NCBI RefSeq assembly: GCF_008579165.1
Contig: NZ_BKCN01000006.1
Source of the DNA: Iodidimonas nitroreducens
GTDB taxonomy: Bacteria; Pseudomonadota; Alphaproteobacteria; Sphingomonadales; Rhodothalassiaceae
DNA length: 64,000 nucleotides
Strand: one strand, 5' to 3'
Shown here: in pieces, positions 17,801 through 28,721 of the stretch
How the letters are laid out: the number at the start of each line of letters is the position of its first letter
Position numbering within the stretch: the stretch's first letter is position 1
Program-made: the position numbers and the translations under genes
Notes under the pieces: generated by a model
Told to the model about the DNA's origin: nothing
The model's input: the letters and a program-made list of their open reading frames with translations, nothing else
Databases searched by the model: none

Positions 17801-19401
17801 CGGCGATTTCGGCCAATCCTTCAAGATCAAGGGTCGCAAGATCGGTGCTTGCGGTGCCTGAAGCCGAGAGCCGCGCGCCTCCAGTGCTGAGCGATGAAGT
17901 GCTGAGCGATGCGGTGCCAAGGGTGATCTGGCGGCTTTTTTCATTGGCCACAGCATCGAGATTGAAATCCACCAACAGCGGCTGATCCTGGGTTTGTGCC
18001 AGATTTGTGATGATCAGATCATGGATTTGACCGCTGAGCTTCAGGCTCAGTTCAGAGCCTTCGATCCCCAGATGATAGCGGCCATCAAGCTTTTGGGCCA
18101 AAATCTGAGGATCACGGGTCGGCGCATCAGGGCTTGTGCCTCATTCGACGCGGGCGCATCGAGGTTGAAACCCCCATCGAGCACAAGGCCCTGTGTTGTT
18201 GGCTGCACCTGGCCATTAATGGCCATGCCGGAAAAAGCCAGTGGCCATCCATCGGGCAAAAGGGCGGCACTTTGGGGCGCATCGAGGCGATAGGCGAGGG
18301 CTGAGAGCATCGGGCCGTTTTTGGCCAAAGCCGTTTCCAAAGCCACGGTGCCTGCGGCCAGATCAAGCAAAAGCTCAAGGGGAATGTAATCGGCCTGATC
18401 CTGCCCGGCGGTCATCACAAAAGCCACAGATGCCCCCAAAAGCGCAGCATAAGGGGGATCGATCAGCCCCGCAGGATTGGCATGGCCCTTGATCACAAAG
18501 GCTGTTTCATGGCCGGTGATACGGGCTGCGAGGTTTTCCGTCGCCCCTATTCTGGCCGAAAGCGTACCCTGCCATGCGTTCAATCGGCCCGCCCCTTCCA
18601 GATGGATATTCAGGGCTTCATTGGGGGGCATGGCCAAAAGGGCGGTGATCAGGCCATTTTGGGGGCCATGCAGATCAAGGCGCAGATCAAGCTTTTGCGG
18701 GCTTTGCTCATAATCCAGATCAAGGCTGAGGCGATCCGGTTCCCAATCAGTTTCCGGGACCGGGCGGGGGCGTTTTGTTCGATCGCCAAACTGGCCATGG
18801 CCTTTTGATCGGCCAGGCGGATGTGATCGAGCCGGGCCGACATAATGACACCGCTATCGCTCGTGTGTTGAGCGATACTGGGATCAAGGGTTATATTTTT
18901 GATCGTGATCCGGCCGATTTCGATGCCGAGCGGCAGGTCGGGAAGCCGGGGCATGGCCAGATCGGGCAAGCGCAGATCCTGCAGGCTGAAGGCTTGATCT
19001 TCGGGTTTTTCGGGGCCGAAAACCGGCAGCCGATCCAACCGGGCATGGGCAATTTCAAGGGATGGGATCGAGAGATTTTTGCTCAGTATATCCAGAGGCT
19101 GCCATGCAATGGTCAGCCCATCCAGCACCAGATAAACCCCGCGATCATCGCGGAGCTGCAGGCGATCCATTTCAAATTGTGAGAAAAGATCGCCTGAAAG
19201 CCTGCCTAATTCCACATATTTCGTGCCCACTGCATCATTGATGCGCGCCAGAATCCAGCTTTTGCCCCCATCGCTATTGAGCCAGAAAAGACCACCGATG
19301 GTCGTCAGCAACAGCAGCAGGATGAGCGCTCCGCATCCCATGAACAGGGCGCGCAAGGGGCGCTTATGGCGAGGTTTTGCGGGCGCATTGCGGGTGGTCA
19401 A
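14828..19401 (-). CDS. tamB: Translocation and assembly module protein TamB (four frame breaks)
   Basis: TamB is a large inner-membrane-anchored beta-taco protein that spans the periplasm and works with TamA to deliver outer-membrane proteins or lipids. The N-terminal signal anchor is clear (RALFMGCGALILLLLLTTIG). Long repetitive beta-rich sequence follows, and the DUF490 C-terminal domain ends in a barrel-like KDNSVSLRWSWSY. Five frames are needed; they join at ~18760, ~18117, ~17538 and ~16257. Each join needs exactly one added base, and with four added bases the gene is 1,525 codons, a normal TamB length. Its ATG overlaps the stop of tamA (ATGA at 19398-19401). Taken together, the breaks look technical. 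Confidence 0.9.
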
Positions 19402-21262
19402 AAGCTTTGCCCCAGGCTGATGTAAAGTTGAATCCGGTTATCGCCGGGGCGGCGATTGATCGGGGTGGCAAGATCGATCCGCACCGGCGCAAAAGAGGTA
19501 TGATAGCGAAAGCCGATCCCCGCCCCCCAGCGCAAATCTTCAAATTGCGGCGTGGTGCTGGTGGTGACCTCTCCCACATCCACAAAGGGCACGATGCCGA
19601 TGTTTTTGCTGATCTTCACCCGCGCTTCCACCGAGCTTCAAATTTCGATCGTCCGCCCAAGGGGTCTCCTTCGACATTGAGGGGGCCAACATCTTGAAAG
19701 CCGAAGCCGCGCACTGATCCCCCACCGCCCGCGAAAAAGCGGCGATTGGCGGGCAGGCGGTCTGTTTCTGCCCCGACAATCGATCCCAAAGCCAACCGCC
19801 CGGCCAGAATATAGTTTTTTTGCTGATCAAGGGCGAGATAGCTGCTGACATCGAACTCCATTTTATAAAAACTGAACAGGCCATCCTGTTCGGCCAGATG
19901 GGGGGCGATGGCCAGACGGGCATGAACGCCTTGGGTTGCATCCAGGATCGAATCTCTTTGATCAAAGCTTGCCGTGAGGGGGAGGGAGGTGAGAAGAAAG
20001 GTGCGACGGCTGTCGATTTCTTCCACATCGGTAAAGCCGATCTCGGTCCCCACACCCAATCGCCAATAGCGGCCAATGGCCCGATCCAGCCCGAGGCGGG
20101 CATTGAGTTCAAGGCTGTCAAAAGCATCGGTATCTTCGCGAATGGCCCCCAATCGGGCCGTTAGATATTGATCATGGCGCAGAAAATGCGGCTTTTGGAA
20201 ATCGGCGATCAGGGATTGTTCAATTTCGGCGATCCGGGCGTTCAGTGTCAGGCGTTCCTGAGACCCAAAAAGATTGCGATGTTCCCATGATAGATCACCG
20301 CCAAAGCCTTCGGTGGTGGTAAAGCCGGCACCAATGGCAAGGGTGCGGTGGTTGGTTTCCACCAGATTGATTTCCAAAGGCGGGCTGATCGGCCCTTCTT
20401 GTTGGCGTAAATCCTTCGCAGGGTCCTTGAAATTGATCCGAACACTGCCAAAAAGGCGGCTTGAGACCAGCGCTTGTCGAAAGCGATTGATGCTGGCCTG
20501 ATCATAGGGTTCGCCCGGCTTCCAGGGCACCAAACGATCCAGATATTCTTCATCAACGCTTGTCAAACCCTCATAAAGAACGGAACCGTAATGAACTTCT
20601 GGCCCCGATTCAAAGCGATAGGTAATGGCTGCGCTGGTGCTGGCATGATCGATGACCACCCGCCTTGTGGCTTTTTGGGCAAGGGGATGGCCGTTCATCG
20701 GCAGGGCCTTGGCGATATGATCTTCCCCATTGACGATGGCCGCCGCCCGGGCCGGATCGCCCGGCTTTAAGCTCATTTCGGCAAAAAGCTTTTGTTTCAG
20801 GCTTTCATCGGGGGTGGCCCCAATGAAATTGAGGCTGATATCGGATATTTTATAAAGGGGGCCGGGAAAGATGATGATGGCGATTTTTACGGGCGATTGG
20901 CTGCTATCGATCTGATCGGCGAGAGTGGCATTATAATAGCCCCAGGATCGAAGCGCCTTTTGAAAGCTTTTCATATCCCGCTCGATGCGGGTGCGCAGGG
21001 CCCCATAGGATCGCGGTGGCGCGCCCTTCTCCCGGTTCAGAACGGACAGCCCGGTCAGCTGATTTTTGAGGCCAGTCTCTACACCCTCAATTGATAATTG
21101 ATAGCTGATAGCCGGGCTTTCCTTCAGAGCTTCTTGTGCCCAAAGCGGCCCGGCAAAAGCCAAAATGGCCATGAGGGCGGCCAAAGCCATCAGCTGTGCC
21201 CGCAGAAGGGATTGGCCAAAGATCGATGCGATCAACTGCTTGCAGATCAGGAAGGGGATCAC
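19398..21262 (-). CDS. tamA: Translocation and assembly module outer-membrane protein TamA (one frame break)
   Basis: This Omp85-family outer-membrane barrel partners TamB. It has a signal peptide ending in LAFAGPLWAQ, three POTRA-like domains (first YQLSIEGVETGLKNQLTGLS), and a C-terminal barrel with the hallmark GGGGSVRGFGFQDVG of loop 6. The GTG at 21260-21262 is chosen because it overlaps the mnmC stop (GTGA) and follows GGAGA; the longer open frame upstream is antisense-free extension inside mnmC. The frame changes at ~19636, where GAAGCTCGG lacks one C; the tail then reads VEARVKISKNIG and ends LYISLGQSF, a proper terminal strand. Repaired length is 621 residues. Confidence 0.92.
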
Positions 21263-23186
21263 GCATCTCCGCGGATGATGGAGCGAATCAAGAAACGCGC
21301 CGGATGATAATGCTGTCTTTGGTCGATTTCGAGGGGGGATGGCGCACCCGCAATTTGTGCGGCGATCCCAAATGCTGCCAAAGGCGCGGTTTGAAAGCCT
21401 CGCGCCCCCAGCCCCGTGAACAGATAAAGCCCCTGATGATACGCGCACAAGGCAGATCCCGGCGGTTTTTATCAATTCGTGCCCCCGCATAGGCATCTTT
21501 GAACCATTCCCCATCAAAAAGCGGCCCGGCAAGCGGGGCATGATCGGGTGTGATCACCCGTTGACCGGTCCAGATTTCACACGGCGCCTCAGCCCCCGCA
21601 TCAAGGCCGAGGGCTTTTCTGGCGTCATCGGAAAAGGCCGAGGGATGACCGCACAGCCGCCGCTCGCCTGCGGCAGTTTTTACGCTGCGGCTGAGATATC
21701 CTTCATGATAAAGGCTCTTTTTGGGCAAAGGATGGGGGGGCAAAAGGCTGATCTGGCCGTTTTGCCTGCTGATGGGCAGCGCGGCGGCCAAGGATGGGGG
21801 CAAAAGCGCCGCTGAACCCGGTCCGGCGGCGATGACCACTGTGGCCGCTTCGCACAGGGCTTTGCCACCCTGATCACAAATCTGCCAGCCCGCTTGGCCT
21901 GTTCCTGATGGCCCCGATAAAGGCCGCAGATGATCTGCATGGGCTGAGATCAGCCGATCCGCTTTTGCCCCCCGATCATAGAGAACAGCAGGATTGATGC
22001 AGCCTGCCTTTGGCCAGTAAAGGGCATCTTGATCGCATGGAAAGCCGCTGATCGTGCTGGCCTCATCGGCGCTCATCAATCTCAGATATTCATCGGGCCA
22101 GTTCAATATCCGGGTCACATCCCGGGCCGGTTTGCCGCCTTTTTTGCCATTTGGCAATTGAAGCACACCGCGCGGATGCTCCCAAACACCGAGGCGATCA
22201 TAAGAGCGCCAGGCAAAAAGCATGGAGGCAAGAGACAATCGCGCCCATGCCGATGATCCCAGATCGAGCCGAGGGGCCAGCAGGGCCACGGGCAAAGGCG
22301 GGGCATGGGCTGCGGGCGGTGCAGCGATCTGGATTGTGGCCAGCCCATGATCGTGGCAGGCCGCCAGCATCATATGGGCGGCAATGCCATTGCCGATCAC
22401 CGCCACAGGGCCTTTTGATGGCGGCGGCAGGCGATACCATGGGGATGATTGGTCCGGGCCGCTTTCAGCCTTTTCAAAGCGCCCTTGAAGCCGTTCGCGC
22501 TTGCCATTGAAGCCGGGTTGCTTTTCCATGCTGAACCCAACGGCCTCAAGGCCCCGCTTCACATGGCCGGCGGACGTAAAGGTGGCAAGGCGGGTATCGG
22601 GGTGGCTCAGGCGGGCGATCTGCTGATAAAGTTCGGGGCTCCACATGGCGGGATTTCGGGCCGGGGCAAAGCCATCCAGAAACCAGGCATCGATCCGCGC
22701 TTCAAGGCGCGATAGCATCAAAGCCGCATCCCCCAAACATAAGCTGAGATGCACCCGGCCATTATCAAAGATCAGGCGATGAAAGCCCCCTGTGGCTGGC
22801 GGCCATTGGACGAGCAAAAGATCCGCCAAAGGCTTCAGATCGGTGAAGGGGCTGAGGGCGCGGGTGAGATCGGCTTTTTTAAGAGGAAAAGCTTCCACCG
22901 AGACGAAATGCAGGCGGGCGCTGGCCCGGGCTTTTGCCCATTCCTGCCAGGTTTTGAGGAAATTGAGCCCGGTTCCAAAGCCGGTTTCGCCGATGCTGAT
23001 AAAATCGCCCTGATGCCATAATTCATCGAGCCGGCAAGGGGCGATAAACACGGCTTGGGATTCCGCCGGGCCGTGAGTCGTATCATAATATTTATCTTCA
23101 TAATGGATCGAGAGCGGCGCATCCCCCTCCCATTTCAAGGGTGGGTGCAAAGGGTGGGGCGGGATATTTTGATCGTTTCTGGTCAT
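21259..23186 (-). CDS. mnmC: Bifunctional tRNA 5-methylaminomethyl-2-thiouridine synthase MnmC (one frame break)
   Basis: MnmC finishes the mnm5s2U modification at the wobble base of several tRNAs. The N-terminal MnmD methyltransferase domain shows IGETGFGTGLNFLKTWQEW (SAM site) and WFLDGFAPARNPAMW. The C-terminal FAD-dependent oxidase begins at VAVIGNGIAAHMMLAACHDH. Near 21442 the frame changes. The continuing open frame there gives nonsense, but the other gives GLYLFTGLGARGFQTAPLAA, the conserved C-terminal FAD motif, and ends at 21259 overlapping the tamA start. Repaired length is 642 residues. The start at 23186 (MTRNDQNIPP) follows GGAAAG. Confidence 0.92.
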
Positions 23187-23429
23187 CTTCAAGCTTTCCA
23201 CATCTAGCCTTAGCCATAAACCTCTAGCCCGCAGATTGACAGGGATTCTCGCCGCATCTGAGGGTTGAAAAAGGGGGTGATCATAAGATCGAAGCTGGCG
23301 GGCGACGCGCATTTTCATCGTCCTTTGATGGCGTTAGAATATTTGTTCTCATTGGCCGTGATTTGCAATTTCCCGCTGAATAAGGGACACTTATCATCGT
23401 TTATTTAGACGGTGCCTTGGGAGGTGCTG

Positions 23430-23900
23430 ATGCTGCTGGATTTTAGTGGGTCTGATGCGATCAGCGATGTCAAAGCGGATGATCTTCCCGAGGGTTCTGT
23501 CCGCACCTTATTATCCTTATGGGAAAGCCGCCGGGCGGGTAGATTGATGCCCGAACGCAAGGATTTCAATCCCTCTGAAATGGTTGGTCTGCTGCCCGAT
23601 CTGTGCCTGATGGATATCGAGGCAGGAAGCGGGCGCTTTCGTGTGCGCCTGTTTGGCACAAGGCTGGCCGCGATGTCGGGGCTTGATCTGACCGGGCATT
23701 ATATCGATGAAGTGAAGGGCGGGCGCGGGGTGATCGAACGCTGTAATGTCCTGATCCGGTGCAAGGCCCCCATCTATCGGCGGAATATTCCTCTTAAATG
23801 GTCGCCGCGCAAATATCGCAGCTATGATGTGCTGGCCTTACCCTTGTCATCAAACGGGGTGGATGTGACGATGATCCTGTTCTTGCTGGAATTCACCTAA
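23430..23900 (+). CDS. PAS domain protein (PAS_5-like)
   Basis: The 156-residue protein has no output domain and looks like a single PAS-type sensor fold: RTLLSLWESRRAGRLMPERKDFNPSEMVGLLPDLCLMDI, here quoted only as its region 30-68, then GRFRVRLFGTRLAAMSGLDL with conserved D/T-G. This layout matches the PAS_5 (DUF1488-unrelated) alphaproteobacterial family of unknown ligand. GGGAGG stands five bases before ATG 23430. Its stop overlaps the stop of the convergent histidine kinase. A role in signalling with that kinase is possible but unproven. Confidence 0.6.
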   Translation: MLLDFSGSDAISDVKADDLPEGSVRTLLSLWESRRAGRLMPERKDFNPSEMVGLLPDLCLMDIEAGSGRFRVRLFGTRLAAMSGLDLTGHYIDEVKGGRGVIERCNVLIRCKAPIYRRNIPLKWSPRKYRSYDVLALPLSSNGVDVTMILFLLEFT

Positions 23901-25499
23901 TTTTCGATCCTATCCATGGTTTCCGGGCCATCGGCATCGGGCAGGTCAACCCTGACGATGGTGCCCTTGCCCGGTGCACTTTCGATCCTGAGCCTGCCTG
24001 ATGGGCCGCCACGAAGGCGGCCACAAGGGGGAGGCCAAGGCCGGTGCCCTGATGGCGGCGGGTCATCGCCCCATCAACCTGCCCAAAGGGGGTAAGGGCC
24101 TGGGCGATATCCTCTTTGCTCATGCCGATCCCGGTATCGGTGATGCTGACATGGCAGCCGCCATCGCTTTTGGCTTTGATTTCAAGATGGATCGATCCAC
24201 CCTTACTGGTGAATTTGATGGCGTTGGACAGCAGATTGAGCAGGATCTGTTTGAACAGGCGGCGATCCAAAGTCATCGAGAAATTATCCGGTGTAATCAG
24301 GATGTGGATGCTGACATCCGCCTGATCCGCCCGTTCCTGCACCAGCCGCAGGCATTGGCTCACAACATTGGGGATATCCACCTTGGATGGGTATATCTCC
24401 AGCCGTCCCGCCTCGACCTTCGACAGATCGAGGATATCATTGATGATCTCAAGGAGGTGGGTGCCCGATCGATGCACATCGGCAGCATATTCACTATAGC
24501 GGCGATCCCCTAATGGCCCCAGCACTTCATCCTTGATGATTTCCGAAAAGCCCAGAATGGCATTGAGGGGGGTGCGCAATTCATGGCTCATATTGGCAAG
24601 AAATTCGGATTTCGTGCGATTGGCCAGTTCGGCGGCATCCCGGCTTTTGCGCAATTCCGTTTCATATTTTTTTTCATCGGTGATATCGCGGCCAATCAGT
24701 AAAACCAGCTTTTCTCCATCGACAATCATCAGTTCTGCGGAAAATTTCACGGGAAAGGTCGAGCCATCCCGCGTCTCACATTGGCTTCCATATGCCGGAT
24801 GCAGCCATCGCTTTTGAGGATGGAGGCGATTTTGATCGGGATCGTGGGATCTTCCCAGATTTCCAGATCAAAGATGCTTTGCCCCATGATGGCCCGTCGG
24901 CTGAGGCCGATGGCATTGGCCAGATTATCATTCACATCCACAAAAACACCTGTGCGCATGAAAGAGAGCGACATCATATCGGGCGTTGCATGAAACACCC
25001 GCTTGAACAGCTCATCGGATCGTTCCTGGGCGCGCTCTGTTCGTTTTAATTGGGTGATGTCGGTCAAAGAGGCCAAAATCGCCGGTCCATCGGGCCAATC
25101 CACCAAAGTCGCCCGGCAATTCACCCAAAATTCTGCGGCATCAGGCCGGGACAGGCGAAAACGATCATATTCATCAACCGCTTCGCCCCGCATCCGGCGC
25201 TTCACATTATCGGCAACCCGTTCCCGATCATGGCGGTGAATCCATTCCAAAATCGGCTTTTGCAGCAAGGGCAGATCCTCGCGCACCCCCAGCATATCTT
25301 TCATCGCCTGATTGATATATAGGGGCACAGCCCCACGATGCACCACAAAGCCCTGGGTGGCCATTTCCATCATCTGCGAGACGGATGATGCCGGCAGCAC
25401 ATCGATTCTAGGCGCTGAACGCTCTGTGTCCTTGCTGGCTAAGCTAATGACATCGCGTGCATTTTTATCGTCAATGCGCTGGTCCTGTTCGTCCATCAT
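23897..25499 (-). CDS. PAS-domain sensor histidine kinase (two frame breaks)
   Basis: This 534-residue hybrid of two PAS domains and a kinase core lacks membrane helices, so it is likely cytosolic. PAS1 covers about residues 40-150 and PAS2 about 165-285 with a PAC tail ending LLIGRDITDEKKYE. The H-box is NMSHELRTPLNAILGFSE; the N-box LLNLLSNAIKFTSKGG; the G boxes are DTGIGMSKEDI and GTGLGLPLV. The frame changes at ~24772 and at ~23999; after repair the tail reads GRLRIESAPGKGTIVRVDLP and ends at 23897. No response regulator is adjacent, so it is an orphan. A promoter lies at 25561-25589. Confidence 0.88.
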
Positions 25500-25560
25500 G
25501 CGCTTTCTTGTTCATCTCGGCACTGATCGGTCAGGCGGATTGCGGCTTAAATGCCATAAA

Positions 25561-25589
25561 TATACAGTATTTTTTATGATCCGTATCAA
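25561..25589 (-). promoter_or_regulatory. Promoter of the PAS histidine kinase gene with palindrome
   Basis: On the minus strand TTGATA (25584-25589) and TGTATA (25561-25566) are 17 bases apart. The -35 overlaps one arm of a perfect inverted repeat GTATCAA-CTC-TTGATAC (25583-25599) that may be an operator. Together with the PhaR-like site this fills most of the 324-base space between the kinase and phaZ; I see no gene there. Confidence 0.55.
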
Positions 25590-25754
25590 CTCTTGATACA
25601 AGAATAAAAATAACGGGTAACTATCTCAGGTTTAGCCGCCTGCCCCCCCAAGGCCGATTAAGCTTTGCGCAAGGAAGCGCTGCTAGAATTTTGTGGCCTG
25701 CGATGAAACATGATGAAAAAATGAGTCTGTCCTTACAGCTAAGCTTGCCCTATT

Positions 25755-25767
25755 ATTGCACTGCAAT
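25755..25767. promoter_or_regulatory. PhaR-like operator upstream of phaZ
   Basis: The perfect palindrome ATTGCA-C-TGCAAT contains TGC-N3-GCA. Known PhaR repressors of Paracoccus and Rhodobacter bind CTGC-N3-GCAG type sites at PHA genes. Its place 57 bases before the PHA depolymerase start makes PhaR control likely, though no phaR gene is in the window. Confidence 0.5.
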
Positions 25768-25823
25768 AGATTCTGCCCCTAAGATTGAGGGTCGATTAAC
25801 GCTTTTACAGATTGGTTTGCGGA

Positions 25824-27080
25824 ATGCTTTATTCATTATACGAACTTCAGCACACGGCCGTGGCTCCCGCGCGTTATCTGGCGGATCAAGGGCAAATCCT
25901 TTTTCGTAACCCATTAAATCCCATGAGCTTTACCCCCATGGGCCGGATGACATCGGCGGCTCTTGATCTGTTTGAACACAGCACAAGGCGCTATGGAAAG
26001 CCGCGTTTCGATCTGGATTGGACCCATATCGATGGCCGCGATGTGCGGGTGACCGAAGAGATCATGTATCGCAAGGGCTTTGGGCAAATTAAGCGTTTCG
26101 TGCGGGATATCAGGCGGCCAAATGATCCAAAGGTTTTGCTGGTGGCACCCATGTCAGGGCATTTTGCAACCCTTTTGCGCGGCACGGTCGAGGCACTTTT
26201 GCCCGATCATGATGTGTATATCACCGATTGGCGCGATGCCCGCGATATCCCTTTGTTCGAGGGGCGTTTTGATCTGTGTGATTACATCGATTATGTGATC
26301 GGCTGGCTCGAAGATATCGGCCCCAAATGCCATGTGATTGCGGTGTGTCAGCCTGCGGTGCCGGTTTATGCCGCCGTGGCCCGGATGGAGGCTGAAAAAA
26401 ACCGTGCTGCCCCGGCTTCGATCACCTTGATGGGGGGGCCGATTGATACCCGTGCCAATCCCACTGCGGTGAATGAATTGGCAACCACCCGGCCTTTGAG
26501 CTGGTTTGAACGCAATGTCATCACCCATGTGCCGCCACCCAATGCGGGCATGTGGCGCAAGGTTTATCCCGGATTTTTGCAATTGGCCGGGTTCATGAGC
26601 ATGAATTTGGGCGATCATATGATGAAGCATCATGAATTCTTCAATCATCTGGTGGAAGGCGATGGCGAAAGCGCGGATGCGACCCGGTTTTTCTATGAGG
26701 AATATCGCTCGGTCATGGATATGACAGCAGAATTTTATCTGCAAACCATCGAAACCGTTTTCCAGACCCATGCCCTGCCGAAAGGCGAGATGATGCATCA
26801 TGAGCACCGGGTCGATCCCAAGGCGATCACCCGCACCGCCATCCTGTGTGTGGAGGGCGAGCGCGATGATATTTCCGGCATCGGCCAAACCAGATCGGCG
26901 CTCGATCTGGCCAGTAATCTCGATCCGGCCAAAAAGCGCTATTTCATGGCCCCCAAAGTTGGCCATTATGGCATTTTCAATGGCCGCCGTTGGCGCGAGG
27001 TCATCGCGCCTGAAGTCAAGGCTTCATTCGCCAGCATGATGGGAATTAGGGTCCGGCCCACCCGGACGGTAAGGGCCTGA
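25824..27080 (+). CDS. phaZ: Intracellular polyhydroxyalkanoate depolymerase
   Basis: This enzyme mobilises native PHA granules in the cytoplasm, releasing hydroxybutyrate. The 418-residue protein begins MLYSLYELQHTAVAPARYLA, as in the Ralstonia PhaZ1 type. The nucleophile elbow is HVIAVCQPAVPVYAA with the catalytic Cys typical of intracellular depolymerases. The acid is in CVEGERDDISGIGQT and the His in APKVGHYGIFNG. The start at 25824 is preferred over in-frame 25812 because family members begin MLYSLYE. No PHA synthase lies nearby. The frame is intact. A PhaR-like palindrome lies upstream. Confidence 0.95.
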   Translation: MLYSLYELQHTAVAPARYLADQGQILFRNPLNPMSFTPMGRMTSAALDLFEHSTRRYGKPRFDLDWTHIDGRDVRVTEEIMYRKGFGQIKRFVRDIRRPNDPKVLLVAPMSGHFATLLRGTVEALLPDHDVYITDWRDARDIPLFEGRFDLCDYIDYVIGWLEDIGPKCHVIAVCQPAVPVYAAVARMEAEKNRAAPASITLMGGPIDTRANPTAVNELATTRPLSWFERNVITHVPPPNAGMWRKVYPGFLQLAGFMSMNLGDHMMKHHEFFNHLVEGDGESADATRFFYEEYRSVMDMTAEFYLQTIETVFQTHALPKGEMMHHEHRVDPKAITRTAILCVEGERDDISGIGQTRSALDLASNLDPAKKRYFMAPKVGHYGIFNGRRWREVIAPEVKASFASMMGIRVRPTRTVRA

Positions 27081-27176
27081 CTATTTGCTGCATTCGACCA
27101 TCCCTTGATCTTGGCTTCATCTCGCCGCATTCTCGTGCTGTGATCTGATTTCTGATGCGCATAAGGGAGGCGATGA

Positions 27177-28028
27177 GTGCGGGCTTTTCTGATGATTTTG
27201 GGCGCCATTCTGATGGTGGCCGCCCCCTATGCCAAGGCTTCTGATCCGTTTGCGTCCTTGCCTGATCTGCTGAATGGTCATTTGGCGCAAGGGGGCATGG
27301 TGATCGGCAAAACCACCCCCGGATCGGCGGTTTTCCTCAATGATCAGCTTGTAAGGGTGGCGGCTGATGGGCGCTTTGTCATCGGCTTTGGGCGCGATGC
27401 CCCGCTTTCGCACATCTTGCGGATAAAAAGCCCGGATGGCCGGGTGGCGCAGCATGATCTGACACTGGAAGATCGCGATTTCAAGGTGGAACGGGTGGAT
27501 GGCCTGCCGCCTGATACTGTAACCCCGCCCCCGGAATATTATGAGCGTCGCCGCCATGAAACCGGGCAGGTGCGCACGGCCCGGGCGGAAATGAGCGATC
27601 TGATGGCTTGGAGTGACGGCTTCATTCTGCCCGCCAAGGGAAGGATTTCAGGTGTTTATGGGTCGCAAAGAATCCTGAACGGCGAGCCGCGCTCGCCCCA
27701 TTATGGTTTGGATGTGGCGGCGGCACCGGGCACTGCGGTGGTGGCCCCGGCAGCCGGGATCGTGCGACTGGCCGCGCCCGATTTTTTGCTGGAAGGCGGT
27801 ATTTTGATCATCGATCACGGTTTTGGGGTCAGTTCAACCCTGATGCATCTCAAATCTGTTGATGTGGCGGTGGGCGATCATGTGGAACAGGGCGAGCCGG
27901 TCGCTACTTTAGGAGCCACCGGGCGGGCCAGCGGGCCGCATGTGGATTGGCGGATCAATTGGCTGGATACCCGCATTGATCCCCAATTGGTGCTTCAGAT
28001 GCCCCAACAAGAGGGCGCGGCCCCATGA
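27177..28028 (+). CDS. M23 family metallopeptidase
   Basis: This periplasmic peptidoglycan endopeptidase candidate has 283 residues. A signal peptide (AFLMILGAILMVAAPYAKA) is followed by a beta-rich linker and a LytM domain with SPHYGLDVAAAPGTAVVAP (zinc His and Asp), HLKSVDVAVGDHV and GPHVDWRINWLDTRIDP. In classical LytM the last motif is HxH; here the second His is Asp, a change also found in some alphaproteobacterial members, so activity is uncertain. The start is GTG at 27177, six bases after GGGAGG. Its stop overlaps the ATG of the next gene (ATGA), implying co-translation. Confidence 0.85.
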   Translation: MRAFLMILGAILMVAAPYAKASDPFASLPDLLNGHLAQGGMVIGKTTPGSAVFLNDQLVRVAADGRFVIGFGRDAPLSHILRIKSPDGRVAQHDLTLEDRDFKVERVDGLPPDTVTPPPEYYERRRHETGQVRTARAEMSDLMAWSDGFILPAKGRISGVYGSQRILNGEPRSPHYGLDVAAAPGTAVVAPAAGIVRLAAPDFLLEGGILIIDHGFGVSSTLMHLKSVDVAVGDHVEQGEPVATLGATGRASGPHVDWRINWLDTRIDPQLVLQMPQQEGAAP

Positions 28029-28708
28029 GGGGTGCGGGGCTGAAGCTGCTCGCCTGTTTTGGGCTGATTGGTCTTTTGGCCCCCATGGCCAAAGCGCAGG
28101 ATGTGAAAATGTCCATGGATGCGGCGGTGATGAGCGATCTGGTGGATCGCGGGCTTTCCTTATCCGATGAAGATCCATCGGCCAGCTTCGGGATTTTTGC
28201 CGATCTTGGCAGGCATCTTTATAGCGGGCTTACGGTGGCCAGCATTGATGATTTCATGGGCAATGATGCGCGCATCAGTGGGATCGTCGGGCTGAGCCTG
28301 CCGCTTGATGCTTATCAGCTTGATCTTTCGGTGCTGGCGGATGGATTTGTGGGCGGCGATGGCTTTGTCACCCCTGAGATACGCGCGCGCCTTTCCCGCG
28401 ATCTGGGGCTTTTTGTGGCGGCGGCGGGCGTTTCCTATGCCCCTGATGGCCGCTGGAGCTTACGCAATCAGGATGTTTTATACAGCTATCTGGAAACCGA
28501 AGTGCCGATCCCCCGTTTGTCCTGGCTTACGGCAGTGGCGCATGTGGGGTATGAGCTATTTGATGGGGCGGCCAATAAAACCGATTGGGGGATGGGCTTG
28601 GCGGCGGGCTATCAGGCTTTTGAATTCAGCCTGAATTATGAAGACAGCGATCGCAATGATCCGCGCGGCGATGCCCGGTTGGTGGCGGCCTTGCGCGTTT
28701 TCTTTTAG
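28025..28708 (+). CDS. TorF-like putative porin
   Basis: The 227-residue product has a signal peptide ending in APMAKAQ and then alternating beta-strand segments ending in aromatic residues, with a terminal RLVAALRVFF strand typical of outer-membrane barrels. The opening VMSDLVDRGLSLSDEDPSAS resembles the TorF family (the R-G-x-S-x-S motif near the first strand). The function of that family is a presumed pore of unknown specificity. It is co-translated with the M23 peptidase, which could help place it or free it from the wall. Confidence 0.7.
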   Translation: MRGAGLKLLACFGLIGLLAPMAKAQDVKMSMDAAVMSDLVDRGLSLSDEDPSASFGIFADLGRHLYSGLTVASIDDFMGNDARISGIVGLSLPLDAYQLDLSVLADGFVGGDGFVTPEIRARLSRDLGLFVAAAGVSYAPDGRWSLRNQDVLYSYLETEVPIPRLSWLTAVAHVGYELFDGAANKTDWGMGLAAGYQAFEFSLNYEDSDRNDPRGDARLVAALRVFF

Positions 28709-28721
28709 AATATGCGGCTCA

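Noticed and set aside
14828..21262. tamB and tamA as decayed pseudogenes
   Set aside because: All breaks are single-base losses, repaired proteins have normal length and domains, and gene overlaps are intact.
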